Origin: Streptomyces pilosus
Lineage (GTDB): Bacteria; Actinomycetota; Actinomycetes; Streptomycetales; Streptomycetaceae
Direction: 5' to 3'
DNA: 64,000 bases
Assembly (NCBI RefSeq): GCF_014649835.1
Contig: NZ_BMTU01000004.1
Location: forward strand, 372,001 to 436,000
Part shown: piece after piece, positions 50,321 through 60,377 of the stretch
Layout: every line of letters begins with the position of its first letter
Numbering within the stretch: the stretch's first letter is position 1
Notes under the pieces: generated by a model
Told to the model about the DNA's origin: nothing
The model's database searches: none
Seen by the model: the letters and a program-made list of their open reading frames with translations, nothing else
Made by a program: the position numbers and the translations under genes

Positions 50321-51430
50321 TCAGCCGAAGCGCAGGATGCGGGGCACGAAGGTGCCCTCGGGGCCGTCGGCCCGGCCGGCCGACCACACCGTGTCCGTGC
50401 CGGGCACCGGTGCCAGCGTCAGGGTTCGCGATCCGCCCTCCCCGGCCACGGCCGGTTCGCCGTACTCGGTGAAGGACTGCCCGTCCCGGGCGAGGAAGTC
50501 CGGCCCGGGGACCATGGCCGGCCAGGTCTCCGGCGGTCCCCACTTCATCGAGGAGCTCACCGCGACCCAGCCCAGTTCCCCCGTGGGGGTGGGTGTCAGG
50601 GCGCTGACGGAGCCGAAGTCGGTGGGGACGGTCACCCTGGTCCACCGTTCACCGTCCCAGCGGGCCAGCAGGGGCGGGATCGGCCTGCCCACCGGGCCGC
50701 CGACGAAGCCGGCCGTGCCGCCCGCCCACACCTCCGTCGGCGAGACGGCGAGGACGCTGCCCACGGCCGAGCGCGGGAAGCCGTCCACGACCGTGAGAGT
50801 CCAGTCCTGCCCGTCCCAGTGCGACACGGCCGCACCGGAGGCGGTGGCGCCCGCGGCCCAGACGTCGTCGGCTGCCAGGACGTGCAGGCCGTACACGGAC
50901 TGGTCCGGTACCGGGACGTCCTGCCAGCCGTTGCCCGCCCGGCGCAGCAGCGCCTGCGCGCCGTCCCGGGAGCCGATCAGCCAGGTCTCCCCGCCGCCGG
51001 TGACGACCTGGGTCAGCAGGACACCACTCGGCGGCCGGCTCTCCCGCCAGGCGGTCCCGTCGAAGCGGAGCAGCCGGGCGGCGCCCGCCGTGTCACGGCC
51101 GACCGCCCACACCTCCTCCGGTGAGACCGCGGCGACGGAGAGCAGTTCCCCCTGCCAGCCCCTGCCGGGCAGGTCCTGCCGGTGCCAGGCGGTGCCGTCC
51201 CAGCGCAGGAGCAGCGGGAAGCCCGGCGCCGTGCGGCCGACGGCGTCGGCGCCCACCGCCCAGGCCCGGTCGGGCCCGAGGGCCACGGCCCCGGTGAGCC
51301 GGGCCTGCGGACGCACCTCGTCCGGCACGGGGACGTGCTGCCAGGACGCGGTACCGGCGGCGGCCGGCACCATGAGGGCCGTGACGGCCAGGGCGGCGGC
51401 GAGGAGCGCGACGAGAAGTCTGCGGGTCAT
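50321..51430 (-). CDS. secreted propeller-like repeat protein
   Basis: A 369-residue protein with a Sec-type signal peptide (RRLLVALLAAALAVTALMVP, cut near Ala-26). The mature part is a set of about 45-residue repeats of the form VWAVG ... LLRWDGTAW ... VPVP, for example RAWAVGADAV, EVWAVGRDTA, DVWAAGATAS and EVWAGGTAGF, which suggests a beta-propeller. The function is unknown. Its start overlaps the stop of a similar gene (ATGA). Confidence 0.75.
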   Translation of the reverse strand: MTRRLLVALLAAALAVTALMVPAAAGTASWQHVPVPDEVRPQARLTGAVALGPDRAWAVGADAVGRTAPGFPLLLRWDGTAWHRQDLPGRGWQGELLSVAAVSPEEVWAVGRDTAGAARLLRFDGTAWRESRPPSGVLLTQVVTGGGETWLIGSRDGAQALLRRAGNGWQDVPVPDQSVYGLHVLAADDVWAAGATASGAAVSHWDGQDWTLTVVDGFPRSAVGSVLAVSPTEVWAGGTAGFVGGPVGRPIPPLLARWDGERWTRVTVPTDFGSVSALTPTPTGELGWVAVSSSMKWGPPETWPAMVPGPDFLARDGQSFTEYGEPAVAGEGGSRTLTLAPVPGTDTVWSAGRADGPEGTFVPRILRFG

Positions 51431-52482
51431 GACCGGCCTCCCAGCCGCTCGCTCATCAGGTTCGGTTGCGAGCCGAAGATCTCGGCGGTCCCGAAGGACA
51501 GCAGTGAGGACCCGGCGACCGCCAGGGCCTGCGGCTTCACCTCGATCGCGTTCGGGCGTTCGGGACCGTAGGAGAAGGTGGTGCGGGCGCCGTTCACCCG
51601 CGCGTACTTCGACTGGAACGCCCGGTCGCTGACCACCGGCAGCCACAGCGCGCCGTCGGGGCCGCGCGTCAGGGCCTCGGCGGAGGTGTCGCCCAGCGGC
51701 GGGTACGTGGTGCGCCAGGTGGAGCCGGTGCGGGTCGTCAGGTACGTGCGGGCCACGCCGTCGGTGTACCGGCTGCCGCCGATGGTGACCCGGCCGGACG
51801 GTTCGGGCAGGATCGTGTGGACGTTGCTGTCCGGCGGCAGGGGCACTCCGGCGTCCCGCCAGGCCGTGCCGTCCCAGCGCAGGATGCCCGCCCCGGTGGT
51901 GGTGTCCGCCCAGGCCCAGACGTCGGTGGCCGTGCGCGCGGTGATCCCCATCAGGTAGTGCACGCCGTCCGGGACGGACTGCTCGCTCCAGCCGGAGCCG
52001 TCGTGGTGCAGCACCGTGAGCCCGGTGTCGTCCTCACCGACCACCCAGGCCGCGCCCGGCACCGCGGCGAAGTCCTGGTACGTCCACAGCGTCCGCGGCA
52101 GCGGGAGGGTGCTCCACCCGGCCGCCGACCACCGGAGGATCTGCGCCGCCCCGTCCCTGCCGTGGAGGATCCACACCTCGTCACCGACGAACTGCACCTT
52201 GCCCAGGTGGCCGGACTCACCCGCGCCGGGGAAGGAGGTGTCCCTGCTCCACGCCGTGCCGTCCCACCGGTGCAGCACGGGCCGCATGAGACCGTCGACG
52301 TACTCGTTCCCGGTGGCCCAGGCGTCCCCGGGCCCCCGGGCGGCGAGGTCGGACACGTACACCGGCGACCGTGCCGCCGGCACCTCCAGCACCGACCAGT
52401 CCGGTCGCGCCGCGGCGGCCGGCGCCAGGGCCGCGACACAGGCGATCACCAGACCCACGACGACTGCACGAAGTCCGTTCAC
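51427..52482 (-). CDS. secreted propeller-like repeat protein (paralogue)
   Basis: A 351-residue protein related in pattern to its downstream neighbour. It has a signal peptide (AVVVGLVIACVAALAPAAAA) and repeats such as DAWATGNEYV, VLHRWDGTAW, AAWVVGEDDT and DVWAWADTTT. GTG 52482 has GGGGGG just upstream. The pair probably arose by duplication and is translated together; both may be cell-surface or extracellular binding proteins. Confidence 0.72.
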   Translation of the reverse strand: MNGLRAVVVGLVIACVAALAPAAAARPDWSVLEVPAARSPVYVSDLAARGPGDAWATGNEYVDGLMRPVLHRWDGTAWSRDTSFPGAGESGHLGKVQFVGDEVWILHGRDGAAQILRWSAAGWSTLPLPRTLWTYQDFAAVPGAAWVVGEDDTGLTVLHHDGSGWSEQSVPDGVHYLMGITARTATDVWAWADTTTGAGILRWDGTAWRDAGVPLPPDSNVHTILPEPSGRVTIGGSRYTDGVARTYLTTRTGSTWRTTYPPLGDTSAEALTRGPDGALWLPVVSDRAFQSKYARVNGARTTFSYGPERPNAIEVKPQALAVAGSSLLSFGTAEIFGSQPNLMSERLGGRS

Positions 52483-52592
52483 GAGCCCCCCAGGACGCGA
52501 AGGCCGCACACGCTAGGGGCATGTACCCGCCCCGCACCAGGCGGCATCCGGCCAAGGAGGGATCGCCGGCGCGCCCTGCTCCGCCGGTGCCG

Positions 52593-54920
52593 TCAGGGGC
52601 GCTCCGCGGTCCCGCCCCCGCGGTCACCCGAGCGCGGCTCCAGACGGACGACGATGCCCTTGTACGTCGGCGTGTTGCTGGTGTCGGCCACGCTGTCCAG
52701 CGGCACCAGGACGTTGGCCTCCGGGTAGTAGGCGGCCGCGCACCCGGCCGTCGTGGGATAGGAGACGAGCCGGAAGTCCTCGGCACGCCGTTCGGTGCCG
52801 TCCGGCCAGACACTGACCACGTCCGCCCGGCAGCCGTCCTCGAGTCCGAGGGCGCGCAGGTCGGCGGGGTGGACGAGCACCACGCGACGCGAGCCGTGGA
52901 TGCCCCGGTAGCGGTCGTCGGTGGTGTACGGCACCGTGTTCCACTGGTCGTGGGAGCGCAGCGTCTGCAGGAGGAGATGCCCGCGGGGAGCGCGCAGCGA
53001 CTCGAAGCGGTTGACGGTGAACAGCGCCTTGCCGGCGGGGGTGGGGAAGACGCCCTCGTTCACCGGGTTCGGCAGGGTGAAACCGCCCGGCTTGCGCACC
53101 CTGCTGTTGAAGTTCTCGAAGCCGGGGACGACCCGCGCGATGCGGTCCCGGACGGTGCCGTAGTCCGCCTCGAAGTCCTCCCAGGGCACGGGCACCTTGT
53201 CGGCCAGGGTCCGGCGGGCCAGCCGGCTGAGGATCGCGACCTCGCTGAGCAGGTGCTCCGAGGCCGGGTCCAGGCGGCCGGACGAGGCGTGCACCTGGCT
53301 CATGGAGTCCTCGACGGTGATGAACTGCTCTTCACTGTTCTGGCAGTCCCGCTCGCTGCGGCCGAGGGTGGGCAGGATCAGCGCGGTGTCGCCGCAGACG
53401 GTGTGGGAGCGGTTCAGCTTGGTGGAGATGTGCGCGGTGAGGCGGCAGCGGCGCACCGCCTCCTCGGTCAGGTCGCTGTCGGGGGTGGCCCGTACGAAGT
53501 TGCCCGCGAGGCCGAGGAAGACCTTGACACGGCCTTCGAGCATGGCCCGGATGGAGTTCACCGCGTCCAGGCCGTGACGGGTGGGCGGCGTGAAGGAGAA
53601 TTCGCGTTCGAGGGCGTCCAGGAAGCCCTGGGGCATCCGCTCCCAGATGCCCATGGTCCGGTCCCCCTGGACGTTGCTGTGTCCGCGCACCGGGCAGACG
53701 CCGGCTCCGGGCCTGCCGATGTTGCCCCGCAGCAGCTGGAAGTTCACCAGCTCGCGGATGGTGGGCACGGCATGCTTGTGCTGGGTGAGTCCCATCGCCC
53801 AGCAGACGATGATCCGCTCGCTGGCCAGGACCCGGTCCCGCAGTTCCTCGATCTGGCCGCGGGTCAGGCCGGTGGCGGCCAGGACGTCCGGCCAGGAGAC
53901 GGTGGAGCGGATGTGGGCGGCGAACTCGTCGAAGCCGCTGGTGCGCCGGTCGATGAAATCCCGGTCCAGCACGGTGCCCGGCGCGGCGTCCTCGGCCTCC
54001 AGCAGGAGCAGGTTCAGCGCCTGGAAGAGGGCCAGGTCGCCACCGAGCCGGATCTGCAGGAACTGGTCCGCGATGTTGGTGCCCCGGCCGACGACCCCGC
54101 GTGGCTTCTGCGGGTTCTTGAAGCGCATGAGGCCCGCCTCGGGCAGCGGGTTGACGGCGACGATCTGCCCGCCCCCGCGTTTGGTCTCCTCCAGCGCGGA
54201 GAGCATGCGGGGGTGGTTGCTGCCCGGGTTCTGCCCCAGGGTGATCACGAGGTCGGCGTGCTGGATGTCCAGCAGGCTCACGTTGCCCTTGCCGGTGCCC
54301 AGCGTCTCGTACAGGGCCGCGCCGCTCGACTCGTGGCACAGGTTGGAGCAGTCGGGCAGGTTGTTGGTCCCCAGGGCCCGGGCGAAGAGCTGGAGCACGA
54401 AGGCGGGCTCGTTGCCGGCCCGGCCCGAGGTGTAGAAGACCGCCTCGTCGGGTGAGTCCATGGCCCGCAGCTCGCCGGCGATCAGGCCCAGGGCGTCGTG
54501 CCAGCTGATCGGCTCGTAGTGATCGGCGCCCGGCCGCTTCACCATGGGCTGGGTGAGCCGCCCCTGCTGGTTCAGCCACCGGTCCGAGCCGCGTGCCAGT
54601 TCGGAGACCGGATACCGCCGGAAGAAGTCGGGGGTGACGCGCCGCGTGGTGGCGTCGTCGTTGGCGTGTTTGGCGCCGTTCTCGCAGTACTCGTTCGTGT
54701 GGCGCCTGCCCGGCGCGGGGTCCGGCCAGGCGCAGCCCGGGCAGTCGAAGCCCTCGGTCTGGTTGATGTCGAGCAGGTTCAGTGCCGTACGGCGGGGCGA
54801 CGTCTCGGCGAGGGAGTACCGCACCGCGTGGGCCACCGCGGGCACACCCGCCGCCCATGTCTTCGGCGGAGTGATCTTCGCCCGCTCGCCGCCCGGATCA
54901 CCGTTCGATGACTCTCGCAC
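52593..54920 (-). CDS. FdhF/YdeP-family molybdopterin oxidoreductase
   Basis: A 775-residue formate-dehydrogenase-alpha-like protein of the YdeP group. The N-terminal cysteine segment is EGFDCPGCAWPDP near residue 55, and the active-site Cys-His pair, where formate dehydrogenases have Sec/Cys-His, is in CSNLCHESSGAALYE. A C-terminal molydop-binding domain is present. No partner subunits are next to it, and real formate activity is not assured in this group. GTG 54920 is preferred because GGAAGG lies eight bases upstream; GTG 54929 has the same site too close. Confidence 0.88.
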   Translation of the reverse strand: MRESSNGDPGGERAKITPPKTWAAGVPAVAHAVRYSLAETSPRRTALNLLDINQTEGFDCPGCAWPDPAPGRRHTNEYCENGAKHANDDATTRRVTPDFFRRYPVSELARGSDRWLNQQGRLTQPMVKRPGADHYEPISWHDALGLIAGELRAMDSPDEAVFYTSGRAGNEPAFVLQLFARALGTNNLPDCSNLCHESSGAALYETLGTGKGNVSLLDIQHADLVITLGQNPGSNHPRMLSALEETKRGGGQIVAVNPLPEAGLMRFKNPQKPRGVVGRGTNIADQFLQIRLGGDLALFQALNLLLLEAEDAAPGTVLDRDFIDRRTSGFDEFAAHIRSTVSWPDVLAATGLTRGQIEELRDRVLASERIIVCWAMGLTQHKHAVPTIRELVNFQLLRGNIGRPGAGVCPVRGHSNVQGDRTMGIWERMPQGFLDALEREFSFTPPTRHGLDAVNSIRAMLEGRVKVFLGLAGNFVRATPDSDLTEEAVRRCRLTAHISTKLNRSHTVCGDTALILPTLGRSERDCQNSEEQFITVEDSMSQVHASSGRLDPASEHLLSEVAILSRLARRTLADKVPVPWEDFEADYGTVRDRIARVVPGFENFNSRVRKPGGFTLPNPVNEGVFPTPAGKALFTVNRFESLRAPRGHLLLQTLRSHDQWNTVPYTTDDRYRGIHGSRRVVLVHPADLRALGLEDGCRADVVSVWPDGTERRAEDFRLVSYPTTAGCAAAYYPEANVLVPLDSVADTSNTPTYKGIVVRLEPRSGDRGGGTAERP

Positions 54921-55039
54921 CGCGTCCACCTTCCGCTCCGTTCCCCTCGCCCGTTCCGTTGTCCGCCGACCGGGGAACGGACGAGTGTGGGCCTTCCATG
55001 ACATATCACCTCGGGCGAGGTGGGGCGTCGCGGCGGTTC

Positions 55040-55552
55040 TCAGCCGACCGGCCAGTTCGGCACCTCGCGCGGCAGCCGGCCGGAGTCCGGTTCGACGTGT
55101 CCGCCACTGATCGTTCCGCGCCACTGCCCGCTCTCCCGGCCCTGGCCCTCGATGTACTCCTTGAAGCGCGCGAAGTCCTCCCGCGCCTGCCTGCGGACCA
55201 GCCCCAGGGCGTCCCCCACCCGCTCGGCCGCACCCCGCGGGGTGAAGTCGACACGGAAGGCGACGCGGCAGCGGTCCTCCCCCAGCGCCCGGAAGGTCAC
55301 CTCGCCGATCAGGCGGGGTGTCCCCACGGAGCGCCACACGATGCGCTCGTCGGGACGCTGCTCACTGATCTCCGCGTCGAACTCGCGGGTCACGCCACCG
55401 AACCTGGTCACCCAGTGCGTCATGGAGGAGCGCGACCGCTCCACCCGGCGCACACCGCGCATGAAGACGGGGAAGCACTCGAACTGGGTCCACTGGTTGT
55501 AGGCCATCCGGACCGGGACGTCGATGTCGGCGGCGCCTTCGATGACGCTCAT
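55040..55552 (-). CDS. SRPBCC-family protein (polyketide cyclase/dehydrase-like)
   Basis: A 170-residue START-like fold protein: MSVIEGAADIDVPVRMAYNQ, WTQFECFPVFMRGV, RIVWRSVGTP and CRVAFRVDFTPRG are the usual strands, followed by the long C-terminal helix (ERVGDALGLVRRQAREDFAR). Such proteins are common stress-type hydrophobic-ligand binders in Streptomyces. It lies 119 bases upstream of the FdhF/YdeP gene on the same strand and may share its transcript. Confidence 0.85.
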   Translation of the reverse strand: MSVIEGAADIDVPVRMAYNQWTQFECFPVFMRGVRRVERSRSSMTHWVTRFGGVTREFDAEISEQRPDERIVWRSVGTPRLIGEVTFRALGEDRCRVAFRVDFTPRGAAERVGDALGLVRRQAREDFARFKEYIEGQGRESGQWRGTISGGHVEPDSGRLPREVPNWPVG

Positions 55553-56235
55553 GGGCGTTCCTCCTCTCCGCCACGGCCCAGGGGCCATGGACGTACGCCC
55601 CGTGCGGCCGGGTGCCCTCCTCGCGGGCCCTCAACCGCCGACCGGGCGGAGGGCACCACGGAGGGCGGCGGCGTCGCCCCGCTCCCGGCGGACGGCCGGG
55701 CCGGCCGCCCCGGCCTCACAGGGGGCAGCCGGGAGGTCCGCCCCGGGCACGCCCAGGCACCCCCTTCAACAGGCCGGACGCCCATGTCTACGTCAACTAT
55801 CAGCCCTTGAACACAAATTGCACACAACCCCTCTTCATATCAGCCCCTCATGGTCTAGATTGACCGTGCTTCAGATGTTCGGGCACGAGGCGACCAAAAT
55901 GATCTATGGGTCCGGCGTTGTGGAAAGCACGTGGTCACATCCCCGACGCCCGGCGTGGGGGTGATCAATTCTTGAGCCCGCCAGGGGCTTCGGGTGCGGG
56001 GAGCAGCCGAGGTCTCCAAGGGTTTTCCCGGCACCTCGAACGTTCGGCGGTAAGGCGAGTCGCTGCCGCCGGGGTGGGGTGATCAAGCAGTTCTGCGTCA
56101 GTCGGCACGTCATGCGCGGAGGCGGGGGCCTCACGCGGGGAGGAACGGCGCGGCACGGGGGGCGGGGGCCTTCCGTGGGTGGGGAGGAACAGTGCTAGGC
56201 GAACACGTCGAACCACTGGGGACCTGGGGGGTTCT
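55553..56235. other. 683-base control region before exopolysaccharide operon
   Basis: The right part of this divergent gap is relatively AT-rich (55790-55930). TTGACC at 55860 could be a -35 element. The 11-base sequence GGGGTGATCAA occurs twice as a direct repeat, at 55958-55968 and 56076-56086. A GTG with a very good GGGGAGG site at 56192 opens a 51-codon reading frame ending at 56347 that overlaps the start of the priming transferase in another frame. No other gene is seen. Confidence 0.45.
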
Positions 56236-57714
56236 GTGCGGCAAGGGGGATTACTCAGCCCGTTTCCGTCGACGCGCGGGCGTCCGGCGGACGGGACCAT
56301 CAGCCGGCCCGCGACCGACTGGGAACAGCGGTACCGCCGTACGGTGATCACCGGCGATGCCGTGGCCACGGCCTTCGTGGTGGCGGGAATCGGCAACTTC
56401 TTCGGGGCGCGGGACGCGGCCGACTGGCACGAGAAATGGGGAATTCTCGCATTCGGCACCTGGCTGCTGGTGCTGGGGGCGCTGGCGGTGAGCCGGTCAT
56501 GGGCTCCGGCGGTTCTCGGCCAGGGCGCGGAGGAATTCCGCCGGCTCGGCCGCTCCCTGTTCATGGCGACCGTCATCCTGGCACTCGGCGGAATAGCGCT
56601 CACCTCGCGCAACATCAAACTGTGGATCTTCGTGGCGATTCCCGCGATCGCGGTCGTCACCATGACGGAGCGGTATCTGCTGCGCCTCCGGCTGCACAGA
56701 CAACGCAAGGAGGGCCGGTGTCTGAGACCGGTGCTGGCCGCCGGCAGCCCGGCCACCGTGCGCGACCTGATCACCCGGACCCGCAAGTTCCCGCACCTCG
56801 GCTGGCGGGTGGACGCCGTGTGCACCACGTACGGCGCGGGGGCCGACGGTGACCGGCTCGACGGAGTGCCGGTCGTCGGCCGGCTGACGGACGTCGCGGG
56901 CCACGTCCACCGCGACGGCTACCGCGTCGTCGCCGTCACCCCGGACCCGCACTGGTCGCCGGAGCGGCTCCAGCGGCTGGCCTGGAGCCTGGAGGGCAGC
57001 GACACCGAGATGGTGGTGGCCCCCGTGCTGATGGAGGTGGCCGGTCCGCGGCTGCACATCGACGCGGTGCTCGGCATCCCGCTGCTGCGGGTCAGCATGC
57101 CGACCTTCAGCGGCGGCCGCCGCGCGGTCAAGGGGGTCGTCGACCGGCTGGGCGCGGCGCTGCTGCTGATCCTGTTCGCGCCGCTGATGGTGTGCGTCGG
57201 GCTGCTCGTGGCCACGGACAGCCGGGGCGGGGTGTTCTACCGCCAGCGCCGCGTGGGCAAGGACGGCCGCGAGTTCACCATGCTCAAGTTCCGCACCATG
57301 GTCGCCGGGGCCGACCGGGCCCGCGCGGAGCTGATCCACCGCAACGAGGGCGCGGGGCTGCTGTTCAAGCTCCGCAGGGATCCGCGGGTGACCCGGGTGG
57401 GGACGGTGCTGCGCCGGTACTCGCTCGACGAGCTGCCGCAGCTGTTCAACGTGCTCACCGGTTCGATGTCGCTCGTCGGTCCGCGGCCCCCGTTGCCGGA
57501 GGAGTCCGCGGCCTACGGTCCGGACATCCGCCGGCGGCTGCTGGTCAAGCCCGGCCTCACCGGCCTGTGGCAGATCAGCGGACGCAGCGACCTGTCATGG
57601 GAGGAAACGGTCCGCCTGGACCTGCGGTACGTGGAGGACTGGTCGCTCGCCCTGGACACGGTGATCCTGTGGAAGACGCTGCGCGCGGTGATCCACGGGC
57701 AGGGGGCCTACTGA
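56236..57714 (+). CDS. exopolysaccharide priming polyprenyl glycosylphosphotransferase
   Basis: A 492-residue WbaP/CpsE-type enzyme that would load the first sugar-1-phosphate onto undecaprenyl phosphate. Four N-terminal membrane segments (for example FGTWLLVLGALAVSRSW) are followed by a Rossmann-like region, a fifth helix (LGAALLLILFAPLMVCVGLL) and the catalytic domain: VFYRQRRVGKDGREF, KFRTMV, DELPQLFNVLTGSMSLVGPR and KPGLTGLWQISGRSDLSW. GTG 56236 is chosen for its GGGGGG site; GTG 56179 is an alternative. With either start there is a TTA codon at 56251-56253, codon 6 here. Confidence 0.88.
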   Translation: MRQGGLLSPFPSTRGRPADGTISRPATDWEQRYRRTVITGDAVATAFVVAGIGNFFGARDAADWHEKWGILAFGTWLLVLGALAVSRSWAPAVLGQGAEEFRRLGRSLFMATVILALGGIALTSRNIKLWIFVAIPAIAVVTMTERYLLRLRLHRQRKEGRCLRPVLAAGSPATVRDLITRTRKFPHLGWRVDAVCTTYGAGADGDRLDGVPVVGRLTDVAGHVHRDGYRVVAVTPDPHWSPERLQRLAWSLEGSDTEMVVAPVLMEVAGPRLHIDAVLGIPLLRVSMPTFSGGRRAVKGVVDRLGAALLLILFAPLMVCVGLLVATDSRGGVFYRQRRVGKDGREFTMLKFRTMVAGADRARAELIHRNEGAGLLFKLRRDPRVTRVGTVLRRYSLDELPQLFNVLTGSMSLVGPRPPLPEESAAYGPDIRRRLLVKPGLTGLWQISGRSDLSWEETVRLDLRYVEDWSLALDTVILWKTLRAVIHGQGAY

Positions 57715-57787
57715 TGCGGGGCGGCCGAGGACCGGCCGGCGCGCGGACAGCAGGCCGCGAGGGCCTGCCTGGGGGGAGGAACGGGTC

Positions 57788-59096
<1,309 letters not shown>

Positions 59097-59107
<11 letters not shown>

Positions 59108-60377
59108 CACATCGTTCACGGACCCGGCCGGCGGCGGCCGCACGGACCGGCGCGCACTGATCCTCGTGGAGAACCTGTCGGTGCCGTTCGACCGGCGGGT
59201 GTGGCAGGAGTGCGCCACCCTGCGCGACGCGGGCTGGGAGGTGCACGTCATCTGCCCGCGGGGCACCAAGCGGGACACGGAGCCCGAAGCGGTGATCGAC
59301 GGGGTGCGGATCCACCGCTACCCGCTGCGCGCGGCCACCGGCGGCCCGGCCGGCTACCTGCGGGAGTACGGATCGGCGCTGTGGCACACCGTACGGCTGG
59401 CCCGGAGGGTCGGCCCGGTCGACGTGGTGCACGCCTGCAACCCGCCCGACCTGCTGTTCCTGCCCGCCCTGTGGATGAAGCGGCGCGGCGCGCGGTTCGT
59501 CTTCGACCAGCACGACCTGGTACCCGAGCTGTACCTCTCCCGGTTCGGCCGCGGGAAGGACCTGCTGTACCGCGGCGTGTGCGCGCTGGAGCGGATGACC
59601 TACCGGGCCGCGGACGTCGTGCTCGCCACGAACGAGAGCTACCGGGACGTCGCGGTGCGCCGCGGCGGGCGGCGGCCCGAGGACGTGTTCGTGGTGCGCA
59701 GCGCCCCGGACACCGGCCGCTTCCACCCCGTGCCGCCCGAACCGGAGCTGAAGCGCGGCAAGCCCCATCTGCTGTGCTACCTGGGTGTGATGGGGCCGCA
59801 GGACGGCGTCGACTACGCCCTGCGGGCCCTGGCGAAACTGCGTGACGAGGTCGGACGGACCGACTGGCACGCGGTGTTCGTCGGCGGCGGCGACACCTTC
59901 GACGCGATGGTGGAGCTGTCCGGGCGGCTCGGACTCGCGGACCAGGTGCAGTTCACCGGCCGTGTCCCGGACGCCGACCTGGTGCGCTACCTGTCCACCG
60001 CGGACGTGTGCCTCTCCCCCGACCCGCACAACCCGCTCAATGACGTGTCGACCATGAACAAGGTCCTGGAGTACATGGTGATGGGCCGTCCGGTCGTCTC
60101 GTTCGACCTCCGTGAGGCGCGCGTCTCCGCCGCAGACGCCGCCGTCTACGCGCCCGCGAACGACGAGGCGGAGTTCGCCCGGCTCGTCGCGCGGCTGCTG
60201 GACGAGCCGGAGACCCGCTCCCGGATGGGCAGGATCGGCCAGGAGCGGATCGGCGGACCGCTCTCCTGGCGCCATTCGCAGGCGTCGCTGCTCGCCGCCT
60301 ACGCCGCCGCCTGCCGCGACCGGCCTCCGGTGCGGGCGGCCGGTCCGGGCCGGGCAGGGAAGAGGCCGCGTCGTTGA
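59097..60377 (+). CDS. glycosyltransferase family 4
   Basis: A GT-B enzyme of about 426 residues. Features are ALILVENLSVPFDRRVWQEC at the N-terminus, FDQHDLVPELYLSRFG, HLLCYLGVMGPQDGVDYALR at the start of the C-terminal domain, and the donor-binding E-x7-E region NKVLEYMVMGRPVVSFDLRE. The start is uncertain: TTG 59097 overlaps the previous gene by 11 bases and lacks a clear ribosome binding site, and a GTG near 59167 would cut the first strand. It adds a sugar to the lipid-linked repeat unit. Confidence 0.87.

Noticed and set aside
52593..54920. Possible selenocysteine in the FdhF/YdeP protein
   Set aside because: The active-site position before His is an ordinary Cys codon and there is no in-frame TGA in the gene.
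55851..55862. TGGTCTAGATTG, resembling a DasR site near the exopolysaccharide control region
   Set aside because: It has three mismatches, all in one half-site, so it is too weak without other evidence.
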